This document shows positions 17,077-26,148 of a stretch of DNA of 64,000 nt, piece by piece (the stretch's first letter is position 1; each line of letters opens with the position of its first letter). Position numbers and translations under genes: made by a program. The notes below the pieces were generated by a model. The model saw only the letters and a program-made list of their open reading frames with translations. It had not been told where the DNA came from and searched no databases. This stretch comes from Pseudomonadota bacterium (GTDB lineage: Bacteria > Pseudomonadota > Alphaproteobacteria > Acetobacterales > Acetobacteraceae). The DNA is taken from contig JAJZES010000043.1 in assembly GCA_021845985.1 (NCBI GenBank), positions 62,001-126,000 on the forward strand, written 5' to 3'.

Positions 17077-19387
17077 TTAGTCCTGGTTGGTATCCGGAAC
17101 GCCGAGGCGTTTGGCGAACCGCTCCAGCCCCTCCTCGGATGGCGGCAGATTTCCCATGCTCGCATCTACCGTCAGTCGTCCCACCGCGTTCGCCAGCAAC
17201 GGAATGTTCTTGTCTTTGATCGCCTGCTGTGCCGCTTTGGCCTTTGGCGATTCCGGGTCGATAACGAAATCGTTTTCCAGCGCCTCGATCTCCGAGAGCA
17301 GTTGCTTGAGCGGCTTTTCCACGAACTCGCCATTCTGGCTGCGCTCGAGCAGTTTCTTGCGCCGCGCCTCTGCCTCGAACGGGTCGCCCGACGTGGCCGC
17401 CTTAAGACCTTCCATCAGATCGTCATCGTCATCGGGCACCATCAGCGTGCTGGCCAGCTTGCGCAGCGCCTTGGCGCGCCCGGCGACCGCCGCCGGCAGG
17501 AACTCGCCGCGTCCCGCCGCGTCCTCGGCCTGCTCCAGCAGCCGTGCCGCCTCGAGCGGTTCGCGCGCCGCCAATGCGTCCTGCGCCATCATATAGCCGT
17601 TGCCGGACGCACGGTTCGCCATGATCTCGCCGGCGTAGAGATCAGCGATCCGGTGATCACTGTTGAGCTTCACCGCCCGCGCCGTCTGAAATTCGAGCGC
17701 AAGCTGCGTCGCGCGGCCGATGGCGAGCGAAAGGTCGTGCGCCTGATCGTCCTTCGACCGCCCGAGGAACTTCGGCAGATCGCCGCGCATGTTGCTCATC
17801 TCGTTCGGCGCGATCAGCCTCATCAGCCCCTGCAGCACCTCGGTACGGTTGGCGATGACGACCTTCAGCGCGTCCTCGGCACTCGGCGGGCCGCTGATGA
17901 TGGTTTTCATCAGCTCCTTCTTGGCCGCGGCTTGGGCCGGGCACTTGATCTTGCCCTCGATGATCTTGGTCATCACCAGCGGATCGGTGATCGCGCCGGG
18001 CGCCGGTTCGCCAGTGCGAAGTGCGCAGATCCAACCCAGATCTTCGACCTTCTTGACCAGCGCCGCGTATTCGAGGTTACCGGCGGTGCAGACTTCCTTG
18101 ACGACCTCCTGGCGCGGCGCCATGCGGGCGATCACCTCGGTGGCGGCGGCGCGGAACTGCCTGTCGTTCCGCGCCGGGTCGAGCAAGCGTTCCGCCGCCC
18201 CGCCCAGCGCCACCTGGATCGACGCCGGCGACAGCGGCGGCTCGTTCTTCGCCGCCATTTTCACGAAGGTCGCGGCACGGCGCGCGTTTTCGATCGCACC
18301 CGGCGAAATCGCATCTTTCATGTCGTCATGCACGCTGCCGATCTCGGCATTGTCCTTGGCCAGCCCGAGCGCATATTTTTCCGGGTCCAGCGCCTTGAGC
18401 TGCTTGAGCATGTCCTTGGACATCGGCGCATGCGCCGACGGGATCTGCAGCAGCGCGTTGTGCGGGCCGCCCATCGTCGCGCCGACCCGCTTGATGCCCT
18501 GGGAATTGTTTTCGGCGAAACTCTCGCCATGGTCGATCGGCACCAGCGAGCCGTCAGTGCCGACCATCAGGTTGCCGGCGTGCCGGTCGGTGTTCAGCGT
18601 CAGCGTATCGTAGATCGCAATGCCCTGCATCTGATCGGCCGGCAGCCTGCCCAGCGCAATGTCGGAGGCGCCGCGCAGGTCACCCTTGACCGGTCGCGCC
18701 TCCTGCACCGAGCAGGTCAGCATCTTGCCCTGCTCGCCACCCGGCATCATCCCGCCGTCGAGCTTGACGACGTGCGATTCCGGCATGCCGATGTCGATGC
18801 CGGTCTGCGCCGCGAGCAGTTGCGCGGCGCAGACCGGCCAGCGCCTCGCGCATCACCTCCCCGCCGGGCTTGCCGCCGCTCGGCGCCGGCAAGTCGTCTT
18901 CCGGGTCCGGCTCGGTGGCCGGCTTGCACAGACAGGAGTGCCGGTCCTCTCCGTCGACGTCCTTGCGGTCGATCCAGAATGCCTGGTGGATGCCCTTCTT
19001 GCCTGGATCGAGCTGCTTCATGCCGCGCTCGTTGCCGGGGATGCTCAGCATGTCGAGCTGCACCTTGGCGTCGTTCGCCGCCATCGCCTTCTTGGCGCCC
19101 TTCCACGGCGGCGTTCCGGCGGCAATGACGATGGCGCGCAGTTCCTTGGCCTTAGGCTTGTCCTGGTCGCTGCCGTTCTTCTCGACCAGCTCGGCGGAGG
19201 CGATGGCCCCGGCGAGCACGCGCGCCTGCGAACCGCGGTTCTTGATCCCGAGCGCGCGCATGACGTTGTCCGACCATGCCCGCTGGTTCGGCGGCAGCTT
19301 GTCGATGGTCTTTGGTTTGAGCGAGCCTTCCTTGTGGGTCAGCCGGTGCTGCTGCGGCGGCCTCAGCTAATCCAACGAATTCGACAT
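17077..19387 (-). pseudogene. PI3/PI4-kinase-like protein, broken by early stop and frameshift
   Basis: This is a large (about 770-codon) leftward gene encoding a bacterial PI3/PI4-kinase-like phosphotransferase. The catalytic loop NTDRHAGN (Asp codon at 18586-18588) and the metal-binding IDHGESF (Asp codon at 18532-18534) are intact. Upstream, FWIDRKD and a GGEVMREALA helix look like the N-lobe. Two lesions are visible. After a strong AGAGGG ribosome-binding site and ATG (19385-19387), codon 7 is TAG (19367-19369); the same frame then stays open and protein-like for more than 170 codons. Near 18834-18835 the frame shifts by one base: removing one base restores REALAVCAAQLLAAQTGIDIGMPESH. The roughly 350-residue tail is helical and repeat-like. 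Sequencing error, or a shorter intact protein, cannot be excluded without reads. Confidence 0.72.
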
Positions 19388-19520
19388 GGAGCCCTCTTGC
19401 ATCGGCAGGTCGGATAGTGATGAGCACTCATTCCGCTGGCAACCGCTCCCGCCCCCGCCCCTTCCGCCCCCGCGGCATGCGCCCTAACCTGCGCCCCAAC
19501 CGAGAAGGAACCGCGCCTCC

Positions 19521-20453
19521 GTGCTGCCAACCGACCGACATCTGCTGGCGATCGAGGGCATGCTGCCGCCGCAGATCGCCCCGCTGCTCGATCTGGCGGA
19601 AAGCTACGTCCTGCTCAATCGCACCGGCACCGCCCCGCGTGAGCGGCTGCGCGGGCGGACATTGATAAACCTGTTCTTCGAGGACAGCACCCGCACCCGC
19701 ACCAGCTTCGAACTCGCCGGCAAGCGGCTCGGCGCCGATGTCATCACTATGAGCGTCGCGACCAGCAGCGTGAACAAGGGCGAAACCCTGCTCGACACCG
19801 CGGCGACGCTGAATGCCATGCAATGCGACCTGCTGGTGGTCCGCCACGCCGCCTCCGGCGCGCCCGCCTTGCTCGCCCGCAAGGTGGAGGCCGCCGTCAT
19901 CAACGCCGGCGACGGCACCCATGAACACCCGACCCAGGCCCTGCTCGACGCGCTGACCATCCGCCGCCGTCGCGCCACGCTGGAGGGGCTGACCGTCGCC
20001 ATCTGCGGCGACGTGCTGCACTCCCGCGTCGCCCGCTCCAACATCCATCTGCTGACCGCGATGGGCAGCCGGGTGCGCGTGGTCGGTCCGCCGACGCTGA
20101 TCCCCGCCGAGATCGAGCGACTCGGCGTCAGCGTGCATCACGACATGCGCACGGGGCTGGCCGGCGTCGATGTGGTGATGATGCTGCGCCTGCAGCAGGA
20201 GCGCATGGCGCGCGGGCTGGTGCCGAGTGCGCGCGAGTATTTCCGCTTCTACGGCCTCGATGCGACAAAGCTCGCCTGGGCCGCGCCGGGGGCGCTGGTG
20301 ATGCATCCCGGCCCGATGAACCGCGGCGTCGAGATCAGCAGCGATGTCGCCGACCACCCGACGCAGAGCGTCATCCGCGAACAGGTCGAGATGGGGGTCG
20401 CCGTGCGCATGGCGGTGCTGGACGTGCTGTCGCGCCACGGCGCCAACGGATGA
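19521..20453 (+). CDS. pyrB: Aspartate carbamoyltransferase catalytic subunit
   Basis: A 310-residue ATCase catalytic chain, which joins carbamoyl phosphate and aspartate in de novo pyrimidine synthesis (cytoplasm). All landmarks are present: the carbamoyl-phosphate loop [13 protein letters not shown], the TSSVNKGE loop, HPTQALLD, and the aspartate-binding/C-terminal [12 protein letters not shown]. The length is normal. The start is GTG with an AAGGAA ribosome-binding site ten bases upstream. It overlaps pyrC by four bases. There is no pyrI regulatory gene. In this arrangement the adjacent PyrC-like chain is likely to be a structural partner, as in the dodecameric Pseudomonas-type enzyme. Confidence 0.96.
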   Translation: MLPTDRHLLAIEGMLPPQIAPLLDLAESYVLLNRTGTAPRERLRGRTLINLFFEDSTRTRTSFELAGKRLGADVITMSVATSSVNKGETLLDTAATLNAMQCDLLVVRHAASGAPALLARKVEAAVINAGDGTHEHPTQALLDALTIRRRRATLEGLTVAICGDVLHSRVARSNIHLLTAMGSRVRVVGPPTLIPAEIERLGVSVHHDMRTGLAGVDVVMMLRLQQERMARGLVPSAREYFRFYGLDATKLAWAAPGALVMHPGPMNRGVEISSDVADHPTQSVIREQVEMGVAVRMAVLDVLSRHGANG

Positions 20454-21724
20454 GCGACTTTCTGCTCGCCGATGTCCGCCTGCTCGATCCGGCGGCAGGG
20501 CTCGATCAGCCGGGCGACATCCTGGTGCGCGACGGGCGTATCGCCGATCTCGGCGCCGGCCTCGGCCGGCCGGAGGGCGTCGCGGTGATCGCCGGCGGCG
20601 GCGCTGTGCTGTGCCCCGGTCTGGTCGATATGCGCGCCGAACTGGGCGAGCCGGGCGGCGCCTGGCGCGAGACGGTCGCCTCGGCGGCGCTGGCGGCGGC
20701 GGCCGGCGGCATCACCACGGTTGCCGCCTTGCCCGACAGCCAACCGGCACTCGATGAACCCGCGCTGGTCCGCCTGCTGCGCGCCCGCGGCGAAGAAACC
20801 GGGAGCCTGACCGTGCTGCCCTTCGGCGCACTGACCCGCGGCTGCCGCGGCGAAGAGATGGCCGAACTCGGCCTGCTGCGCGAGGCCGGCGCGGTCGCCT
20901 TCACCGACGGCGCGCGCGCCATCGGCCCGGCGCGGCTGATGCGGCTGGCGCTGAGCTATGCCGGCATGCTTGGCGCGCGCATCGTGCAACACCCCGAAGA
21001 CCCGAGCCTTGCGGAGGGTGGCGCCGCGACGGAGGGCGAACTGGCAACGCGGCTCGGCCTGCCCGGCATTCCGACGGCGGCCGAGGCGATCATGGTGGCT
21101 CGCGACATCGCGCTCGCCCGGCTGACCGGCGGCGCCGTACATTTTGCCCATGTGTCAACGGCATCTGCCTTGACCCTCGTGCGCCGCGCGAAGGATGAGG
21201 GGCTGTCCGTCACCTGCGACACCGCGCCGCCCTATTTCGATCTCAACGAAACCGCGATCGGCGATTGGCGCACTTATGCGAAACTGTCGCCGCCGCTGCG
21301 CGCCGAGGCCGACCGGCAGGCGGTCGCGGCGGCGCTGGCCGACGGCACCATCGACGCCATCGCCAGCGACCACCAGCCGCGCGACGCCGACGACAAGCGC
21401 CTGCCCTTCGCGCAGGCGGCGGCCGGCGGGGCGGGGCTGGCGACGCTGCTCGCGGTGACGCTGGCGCAGGTGCAGTCGGGCGGGCTGACGCTGCTGCGGG
21501 CGATCGAGATGCTCACGGTTGTACCGGCCCGGCTGCTGGGTACCTCCTCGGGCACGCTGAGCCGCGGCACGCCGGCCGATCTCTGCCTGTTCGACCCCGA
21601 GCGGGCCTGGAAGGTCAGCGCCGGCATGCTGCCCGGCCGGGCACAGAACACGCCGTTCGACGGGCGGGCGCTGGAGGGCCGCGTGCTCGGAACGTGGAAG
21701 TCCGGGCGGCGCGTGTTCGGATGA
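20450..21724 (+). CDS. pyrC: Dihydroorotase-like subunit lacking the HxH zinc motif
   Basis: A 424-residue amidohydrolase of the type I dihydroorotase family, translationally coupled to pyrB (ATGA). The residues after PGLVDM, normally HxH and ligands of the catalytic zinc, are R-A-E. Other site positions persist: QHPED, HFAHVST and the Asp of IASDHQPRD. Loss of HxH points to a non-catalytic PyrC-prime/PyrX-type chain that supports ATCase assembly, with the working dihydroorotase encoded elsewhere. That role is known for Pseudomonas-type systems and is inferred here. The family assignment itself is secure, and the downstream plsY start overlaps its stop. Confidence 0.9.
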   Translation: MSDFLLADVRLLDPAAGLDQPGDILVRDGRIADLGAGLGRPEGVAVIAGGGAVLCPGLVDMRAELGEPGGAWRETVASAALAAAAGGITTVAALPDSQPALDEPALVRLLRARGEETGSLTVLPFGALTRGCRGEEMAELGLLREAGAVAFTDGARAIGPARLMRLALSYAGMLGARIVQHPEDPSLAEGGAATEGELATRLGLPGIPTAAEAIMVARDIALARLTGGAVHFAHVSTASALTLVRRAKDEGLSVTCDTAPPYFDLNETAIGDWRTYAKLSPPLRAEADRQAVAAALADGTIDAIASDHQPRDADDKRLPFAQAAAGGAGLATLLAVTLAQVQSGGLTLLRAIEMLTVVPARLLGTSSGTLSRGTPADLCLFDPERAWKVSAGMLPGRAQNTPFDGRALEGRVLGTWKSGRRVFG

Positions 21725-22299
21725 TCGGCGCCGCGATCCTCGGCTATCTGCTCGGCGCCATCCCGTTCGGCCTGCTGCTGACGCGCGCCGCCGGGCTGGG
21801 CGACATCCGCGCCATCGGCTCGGGCAATATCGGCGCGACCAACGTGCTGCGCACCGGCCGCCGCGGGCTGGCGGCGGCGACACTTTTGCTCGATGCCGCG
21901 AAGGGTGCCGCTGCGGTGCTGCTCGGCGGCTGGCTGGCCGGCACCGCGGGGGCGGCGATCGGCGGGCTGGCGGCGACGCTCGGGCATCTGTTCCCGCTCT
22001 GGCTGCGCTTCAAGGGCGGCAAGGGGGTGGCGACCGGGCTGGGCGCGCTGCTCGCCGCCTCGCCGCCGACCGGCGCCGCGACCGCGCTGGTGTGGCTGCT
22101 GGTGGCCGGGCTGACGCGCATCTCCTCGGCCGGCGCGCTGGCCGCGGCGGCGGCCTCGCCCATTCTGGCGTGGCTGATCGCCGGGCGGACCATCGGGCTG
22201 ATGGCGCTCGCCATCGCGCTGCTGATCTGGGCGCGCCACCACGCCAATATCCGCCGCCTGCTGGCCGGCACCGAGCCGCGCATCGGCGGGCGCGGATGA
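21721..22299 (+). CDS. plsY: Glycerol-3-phosphate acyltransferase PlsY
   Basis: A 192-residue inner-membrane acyltransferase that makes lysophosphatidic acid from acyl phosphate and glycerol-3-phosphate, the first step of phospholipid synthesis. Its three conserved cytoplasmic motifs are visible: [13 protein letters not shown] (about residues 35-47), [12 protein letters not shown] (about 97-108) and [18 protein letters not shown] at the C-terminus. Five or so hydrophobic helices fit the family. The ATG overlaps the pyrC stop and its stop overlaps the dprA start, so the genes are tightly coupled. Confidence 0.95.
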   Translation: MIGAAILGYLLGAIPFGLLLTRAAGLGDIRAIGSGNIGATNVLRTGRRGLAAATLLLDAAKGAAAVLLGGWLAGTAGAAIGGLAATLGHLFPLWLRFKGGKGVATGLGALLAASPPTGAATALVWLLVAGLTRISSAGALAAAAASPILAWLIAGRTIGLMALAIALLIWARHHANIRRLLAGTEPRIGGRG

Positions 22300-23387
22300 G
22301 CGACATCGACCGGCTGCGGCTGCTGCGCACGGACGGGGTCGGGCCGATCACCTGGCGGCGGCTGCTGCGCCGCTACGGCCGCGCCGATGCCGCCATCGCC
22401 GCCCTGCCCGGTCTCGCCGCCGCCGGCGGGCGCGCGGCACCGCCCAAGGTGCCGGGGCGGGATGCCGCCGAGCGCGAGCTGGAGCAGGTGGCACGACTCG
22501 GCGGGCGGATGCTGTTTCTCGACACGCCGGGCTATCCGGCGCTGCTCGCCGAGACCGAGGATGCGCCGCCCGCGCTCATCGTCCTGGGCGATCCGGCAGC
22601 GCTCGATGCGCCCGCCGTGGCGCTGGTCGGCAGCCGCAATGCCTCGGTCAACGGCCGGCGCATCGCCGAGACGCTGGCCGAGGCGCTGGCCGGCGCCGGA
22701 CTTGTCGTGGTCTCCGGCCTCGCCCGCGGCATCGACGCGGCGGCGCATGAGGGGGCGCTGCGCAGCGGGCGGACGGTCGCCTGCGTCGCCGGCGGCGTCG
22801 ATATGCCCTACCCGCCCGAGCACGCGGCGCTGCAGGCGCGCATCGCCGCCCAGGGCGCGGTGGTGACCGAGGCGCCGCTCGGCACCGCCCCGCAGGCGCG
22901 CCACTTCCCCCGCCGCAACCGCGTCATCGCCGGCCTCACCCTCGGCGTCGTTGTGGTCGAGGCGGCGCCGCGCTCGGGCAGCCTGATCACCGCGCGGCTG
23001 GCGCAGGAGGCCAACCGCGAGGTTTTCGCGGTGCCCGGCTCGCCGCTCGACCCGCGCTGCCGCGGTGCCAACAACCTGATCCGCCAGGGCGCTTTCCTGG
23101 TCGAGGAGGCGGCCGACGTGCTCGACAACCTGCCCGCCGCGCCGCGCCGGCGGCTCGCCGAGCCGGCGCCGGACTGGCCCGAGCCGCCGCCGCCGGAGCT
23201 GGCCGCGGCGCGGGTTGCGCTGCCTGATCTGCTCGGCCCCGCGCCGACCTCGGTTGACGATCTGCTGCGGCGCTGCCAGTTGTCAGCCGCCACGGTGATG
23301 TCGGCGCTGCTGGAGTTGGAGCTTGCGGGGCGCGTGGAGGTGTTGCCGGGCAACCGGTGGGCACTGATCGGCTTAGCCGGGTCCTGA
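22296..23387 (+). CDS. dprA: DNA-processing protein DprA
   Basis: A 363-residue single-strand DNA-binding protein that loads RecA on incoming DNA during natural transformation. A SAM-like N-terminal part ([16 protein letters not shown]) precedes the Rossmann-like DprA core with [50 protein letters not shown] and [23 protein letters not shown] in that order. A winged-helix-like C-terminal domain ([21 protein letters not shown]) ends the protein, as in many proteobacteria. It overlaps plsY by four bases. A comEC gene is also present in this window, so DNA uptake capacity is plausible. Confidence 0.95.
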   Translation: MSDIDRLRLLRTDGVGPITWRRLLRRYGRADAAIAALPGLAAAGGRAAPPKVPGRDAAERELEQVARLGGRMLFLDTPGYPALLAETEDAPPALIVLGDPAALDAPAVALVGSRNASVNGRRIAETLAEALAGAGLVVVSGLARGIDAAAHEGALRSGRTVACVAGGVDMPYPPEHAALQARIAAQGAVVTEAPLGTAPQARHFPRRNRVIAGLTLGVVVVEAAPRSGSLITARLAQEANREVFAVPGSPLDPRCRGANNLIRQGAFLVEEAADVLDNLPAAPRRRLAEPAPDWPEPPPPELAAARVALPDLLGPAPTSVDDLLRRCQLSAATVMSALLELELAGRVEVLPGNRWALIGLAGS

Positions 23388-23423
23388 GGCGGACCACCCA
23401 ATCACTGGGATCAACGGGACAGC

Positions 23424-26147
23424 ATGCCGGACGTCGTCGTCGTCGAATCCCCCGCCAAAGCCAAGACCATCAACAAGTATCTTGGCGACGGCTTTACCGT
23501 CCTGGCCAGCTTCGGCCATGTCCGCGACCTGCCGCCCAAGGACGGCAGCGTGCGGCCGGACGAGGATTTCGCCATGGACTGGGCCGCCGATGAGCGCGGC
23601 GACCGGCAGGTGGCGGCCATTGCCAAGGCGCTGAAGGGGGCGCAGACGCTCTACCTCGCCACCGACCCGGATCGCGAGGGCGAGGCGATCAGTTGGCATG
23701 TCCGCGCCATGCTGGCCGACAAGAAGCTGCTGCGCGGCATCACCGTGCGGCGGATCACGTTTAACGAGATCACCCGCAGCGCCATCCAGACGGCGATGGC
23801 GCATCCACGCGACCTCGACCAGCCGCTGATCGAGGCCTATCTGGCGCGCCGGGCGCTCGACTATCTGGTCGGCTTCACCCTCTCGCCGGTGCTGTGGCGC
23901 AAGCTGCCGGGCAGCAGGTCGGCCGGGCGGGTGCAGTCGGTGGCGCTGCGCCTCGTCTGCGAACGCGAGGCCGAGATCGAGGCCTTCCGGCCGCGCGAAT
24001 ACTGGTCGGTGGAGGTGCAGTTCACCACGCCCGCCGGCGCCCCGTTCACCGGCCGGCTCACCCATCTCGACGGCAAGCGGCTGGATCAGTTCGACCTCAA
24101 CACAGCGGCGCTGGCCGAGCGGGCGAAGGCACAGGTCGAGGCGGGGCAGTTCAGCGTCGCCACGGTCGAAAAAAAGCGCGTCAAGCGCAACCCGCCGCCG
24201 CCCTTCACCACCTCCACCCTGCAGCAGGAAGCCAGCCGCAAGCTCGGCTTCGGGGCGCAGGCGACGATGCGCCTCGCCCAGCAACTTTACGAGGGCATCG
24301 ACATCCAGGGCGACACGGTGGGTCTGATCACCTACATGCGCACCGACGGCGTGCAGATGGCGCGCGAGGCCATCGGCGCCATCCGCGAGCATGTGCGCGA
24401 CAGCTATGGCGCGCCCTATCTGCCGGCGGCGCCGCGCGAATACACCTCCAAGGCGAAGAACGCCCAGGAGGCGCACGAGGCGATCCGCGCCACCGATGTC
24501 GCCCGCACCCCCGAGAGTGTCGCCCGCTACCTCAACCCCGAGCAGCGCCGGCTCTATGACCTGATCTGGAAGCGCGCCGTCGCCAGCCAGATGCAGTCGG
24601 CGGAGCTTGATCAGGTGTCGGTGGAGATCGCCGACCCGGCGCGGCCGAACGGCCCGCGCCTGCGCGCCACCGGCTCCATCCTCGCCTTCGACGGGTTCCT
24701 CAAACTCTACCGCGAGGACCAGGACGACGCGGCCGAGGAGGACGAGTCGAAGATGCTGCCGCCGATGGCCGAGCGCGATCCGCTCAGCCGCGGCGCCGTC
24801 GCCGCCAACCAGCACTTCACCCAGCCGCCGCCGCGCTATTCGGAGGCGAGTCTGGTCAAGAAGATGGAGGAACTCGGCATCGGCCGGCCCTCGACCTATG
24901 CCAGCATCCTGACCGTGCTGCAGGACCGCAGCTATGTGCGGCTGGAGAACCGGCGCTTCGTGCCGGAGGATCGCGGGCGGCTGGTGACGGCGTTCCTGAC
25001 CAGCTTCTTCCAACGCTATGTCGATGCCAACTTCACCGCCGGGCTGGAGGAACAGCTCGACGACATCTCCGGCGGGCGGGCCGACTGGCGGGCGGTGATG
25101 CGCGCCTTCTGGCTGGATTTTTCCACGGCCGTCGCACAGACCAAAGACCTCAAGATCAGCGACGTGATCGCCGCCCTGGACGAGGATCTGGGGTCGCATT
25201 TCTTTCCCGCCCGCGACGATTGCGGCGATCCGCGGCAATGCGCCGCCTGCGGCAGCGGCCGGCTCGGGCTGAAGCTCGGCCGCCACGGCGCCTTCATCGG
25301 CTGCTCGAACTATCCGTCCTGCCAGTATACCCGCCGGCTCGCCGTCGAGACCGCCGACGATGCCGCCGACACGCTCAAGGAGGGGATGCGCGTGCTTGGC
25401 GAGCACCCCGAGACCGGCGAGGATGTCACCGTGCGGCGCGGTCCGTACGGCCTCTATGTCCAGCAGGGCGAAGCCGACAAGGAGGCGAAGCGCAAGCCGC
25501 GCCGGGCCTCGCTGCCGCGCGGGGTGGATGGCGAGACGATCACGCTCGATCAGGCGCTCGACCTGCTGTCGCTGCCGCGCATTATCGGCATCCACCCGGA
25601 GGCGAAAGAGCCGATCGAGGCCGGCATCGGGCGGTTCGGGCCGTATGTGAAGATGGGCGGCGTGTTCGCCTCGCTGGATCGTGACGACGACGTGCTGGCG
25701 GTCGGCCTCAACCGCGCCGTCGATGTGCTGGCGCAGAAACTCGCCAGCGTACGCACACTCGGCCCGCACCCGAAGGACCGCGAGCCGGTGCTGGTGCGCA
25801 AGGGACGCTTCGGGCCCTATGTCCAGCACGGCAACATGATCGCCAATGTGCCGCGCGACGTGGCGATGGACGACGTCACCATCGCGCAGGCAGTGGAGCT
25901 GCTGGCCGGCAAGGGCAAGCCGATGAAGGCGCGCGGCAAGGGCAGGAAGAAGGTCGCGACCAAGGCGGCGCCGAAGGCCGCCGCGGCCAAAACTGCCGCG
26001 GCCCCATCCGCCGCCAAAACTGCCGCGACGCCGGCGGCAAAGCCAAAGGCGAAAGCGAAGGCCAAGCCGAAGCCGAAATCTGAGGCGAAGGCGAAGCAGC
26101 CACCGGCCAAGCCGGCGGCGTCGCCGCGACGCAAGGCCGCCGGCTGA
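23424..26147 (+). CDS. topA: DNA topoisomerase I
   Basis: A 907-residue type IA topoisomerase that relaxes negative supercoils. The N-terminal TOPRIM domain has VVESPAKAKTI (Glu8) and the DPDREGE triad (Asp81, Asp83). The nucleophile is Tyr304 in GLITYMRTDG. One C4 zinc ribbon is present (CAACGSGR ... GCSNYPSC, about 605-635). It is followed by Topo_C repeats (VRRGPYGLYVQ, GIGRFGPYVKMGG, VRKGRFGPYVQHG), as in alphaproteobacterial TopA. The last 75 residues are a Lys/Ala/Pro-rich tail, common in high-GC lineages and probably DNA-binding. It sits 36 bp after dprA, with rnr starting one base after its stop. Confidence 0.97.
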   Translation: MPDVVVVESPAKAKTINKYLGDGFTVLASFGHVRDLPPKDGSVRPDEDFAMDWAADERGDRQVAAIAKALKGAQTLYLATDPDREGEAISWHVRAMLADKKLLRGITVRRITFNEITRSAIQTAMAHPRDLDQPLIEAYLARRALDYLVGFTLSPVLWRKLPGSRSAGRVQSVALRLVCEREAEIEAFRPREYWSVEVQFTTPAGAPFTGRLTHLDGKRLDQFDLNTAALAERAKAQVEAGQFSVATVEKKRVKRNPPPPFTTSTLQQEASRKLGFGAQATMRLAQQLYEGIDIQGDTVGLITYMRTDGVQMAREAIGAIREHVRDSYGAPYLPAAPREYTSKAKNAQEAHEAIRATDVARTPESVARYLNPEQRRLYDLIWKRAVASQMQSAELDQVSVEIADPARPNGPRLRATGSILAFDGFLKLYREDQDDAAEEDESKMLPPMAERDPLSRGAVAANQHFTQPPPRYSEASLVKKMEELGIGRPSTYASILTVLQDRSYVRLENRRFVPEDRGRLVTAFLTSFFQRYVDANFTAGLEEQLDDISGGRADWRAVMRAFWLDFSTAVAQTKDLKISDVIAALDEDLGSHFFPARDDCGDPRQCAACGSGRLGLKLGRHGAFIGCSNYPSCQYTRRLAVETADDAADTLKEGMRVLGEHPETGEDVTVRRGPYGLYVQQGEADKEAKRKPRRASLPRGVDGETITLDQALDLLSLPRIIGIHPEAKEPIEAGIGRFGPYVKMGGVFASLDRDDDVLAVGLNRAVDVLAQKLASVRTLGPHPKDREPVLVRKGRFGPYVQHGNMIANVPRDVAMDDVTIAQAVELLAGKGKPMKARGKGRKKVATKAAPKAAAAKTAAAPSAAKTAATPAAKPKAKAKAKPKPKSEAKAKQPPAKPAASPRRKAAG

Positions 26148-26148
26148 G

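Noticed and set aside
18825-18845. Programmed ribosomal frameshift in the kinase gene
   Set aside because: There is no slippery heptamer or downstream structure typical of such sites. GGCCGGTCTG is not a known slip site, and an upstream nonsense codon would also need explaining.
16558-19128. An 856-codon rightward frame opposite the kinase locus
   Set aside because: It has no recognisable motif. The minus strand has kinase motifs and normally spaced genes, and antisense openness follows from codon bias.
19367-19369. TAG read as pyrrolysine or suppressed stop
   Set aside because: No pyrrolysine machinery is seen and nothing in this lineage suggests it. prfA is intact, so UAG should terminate.
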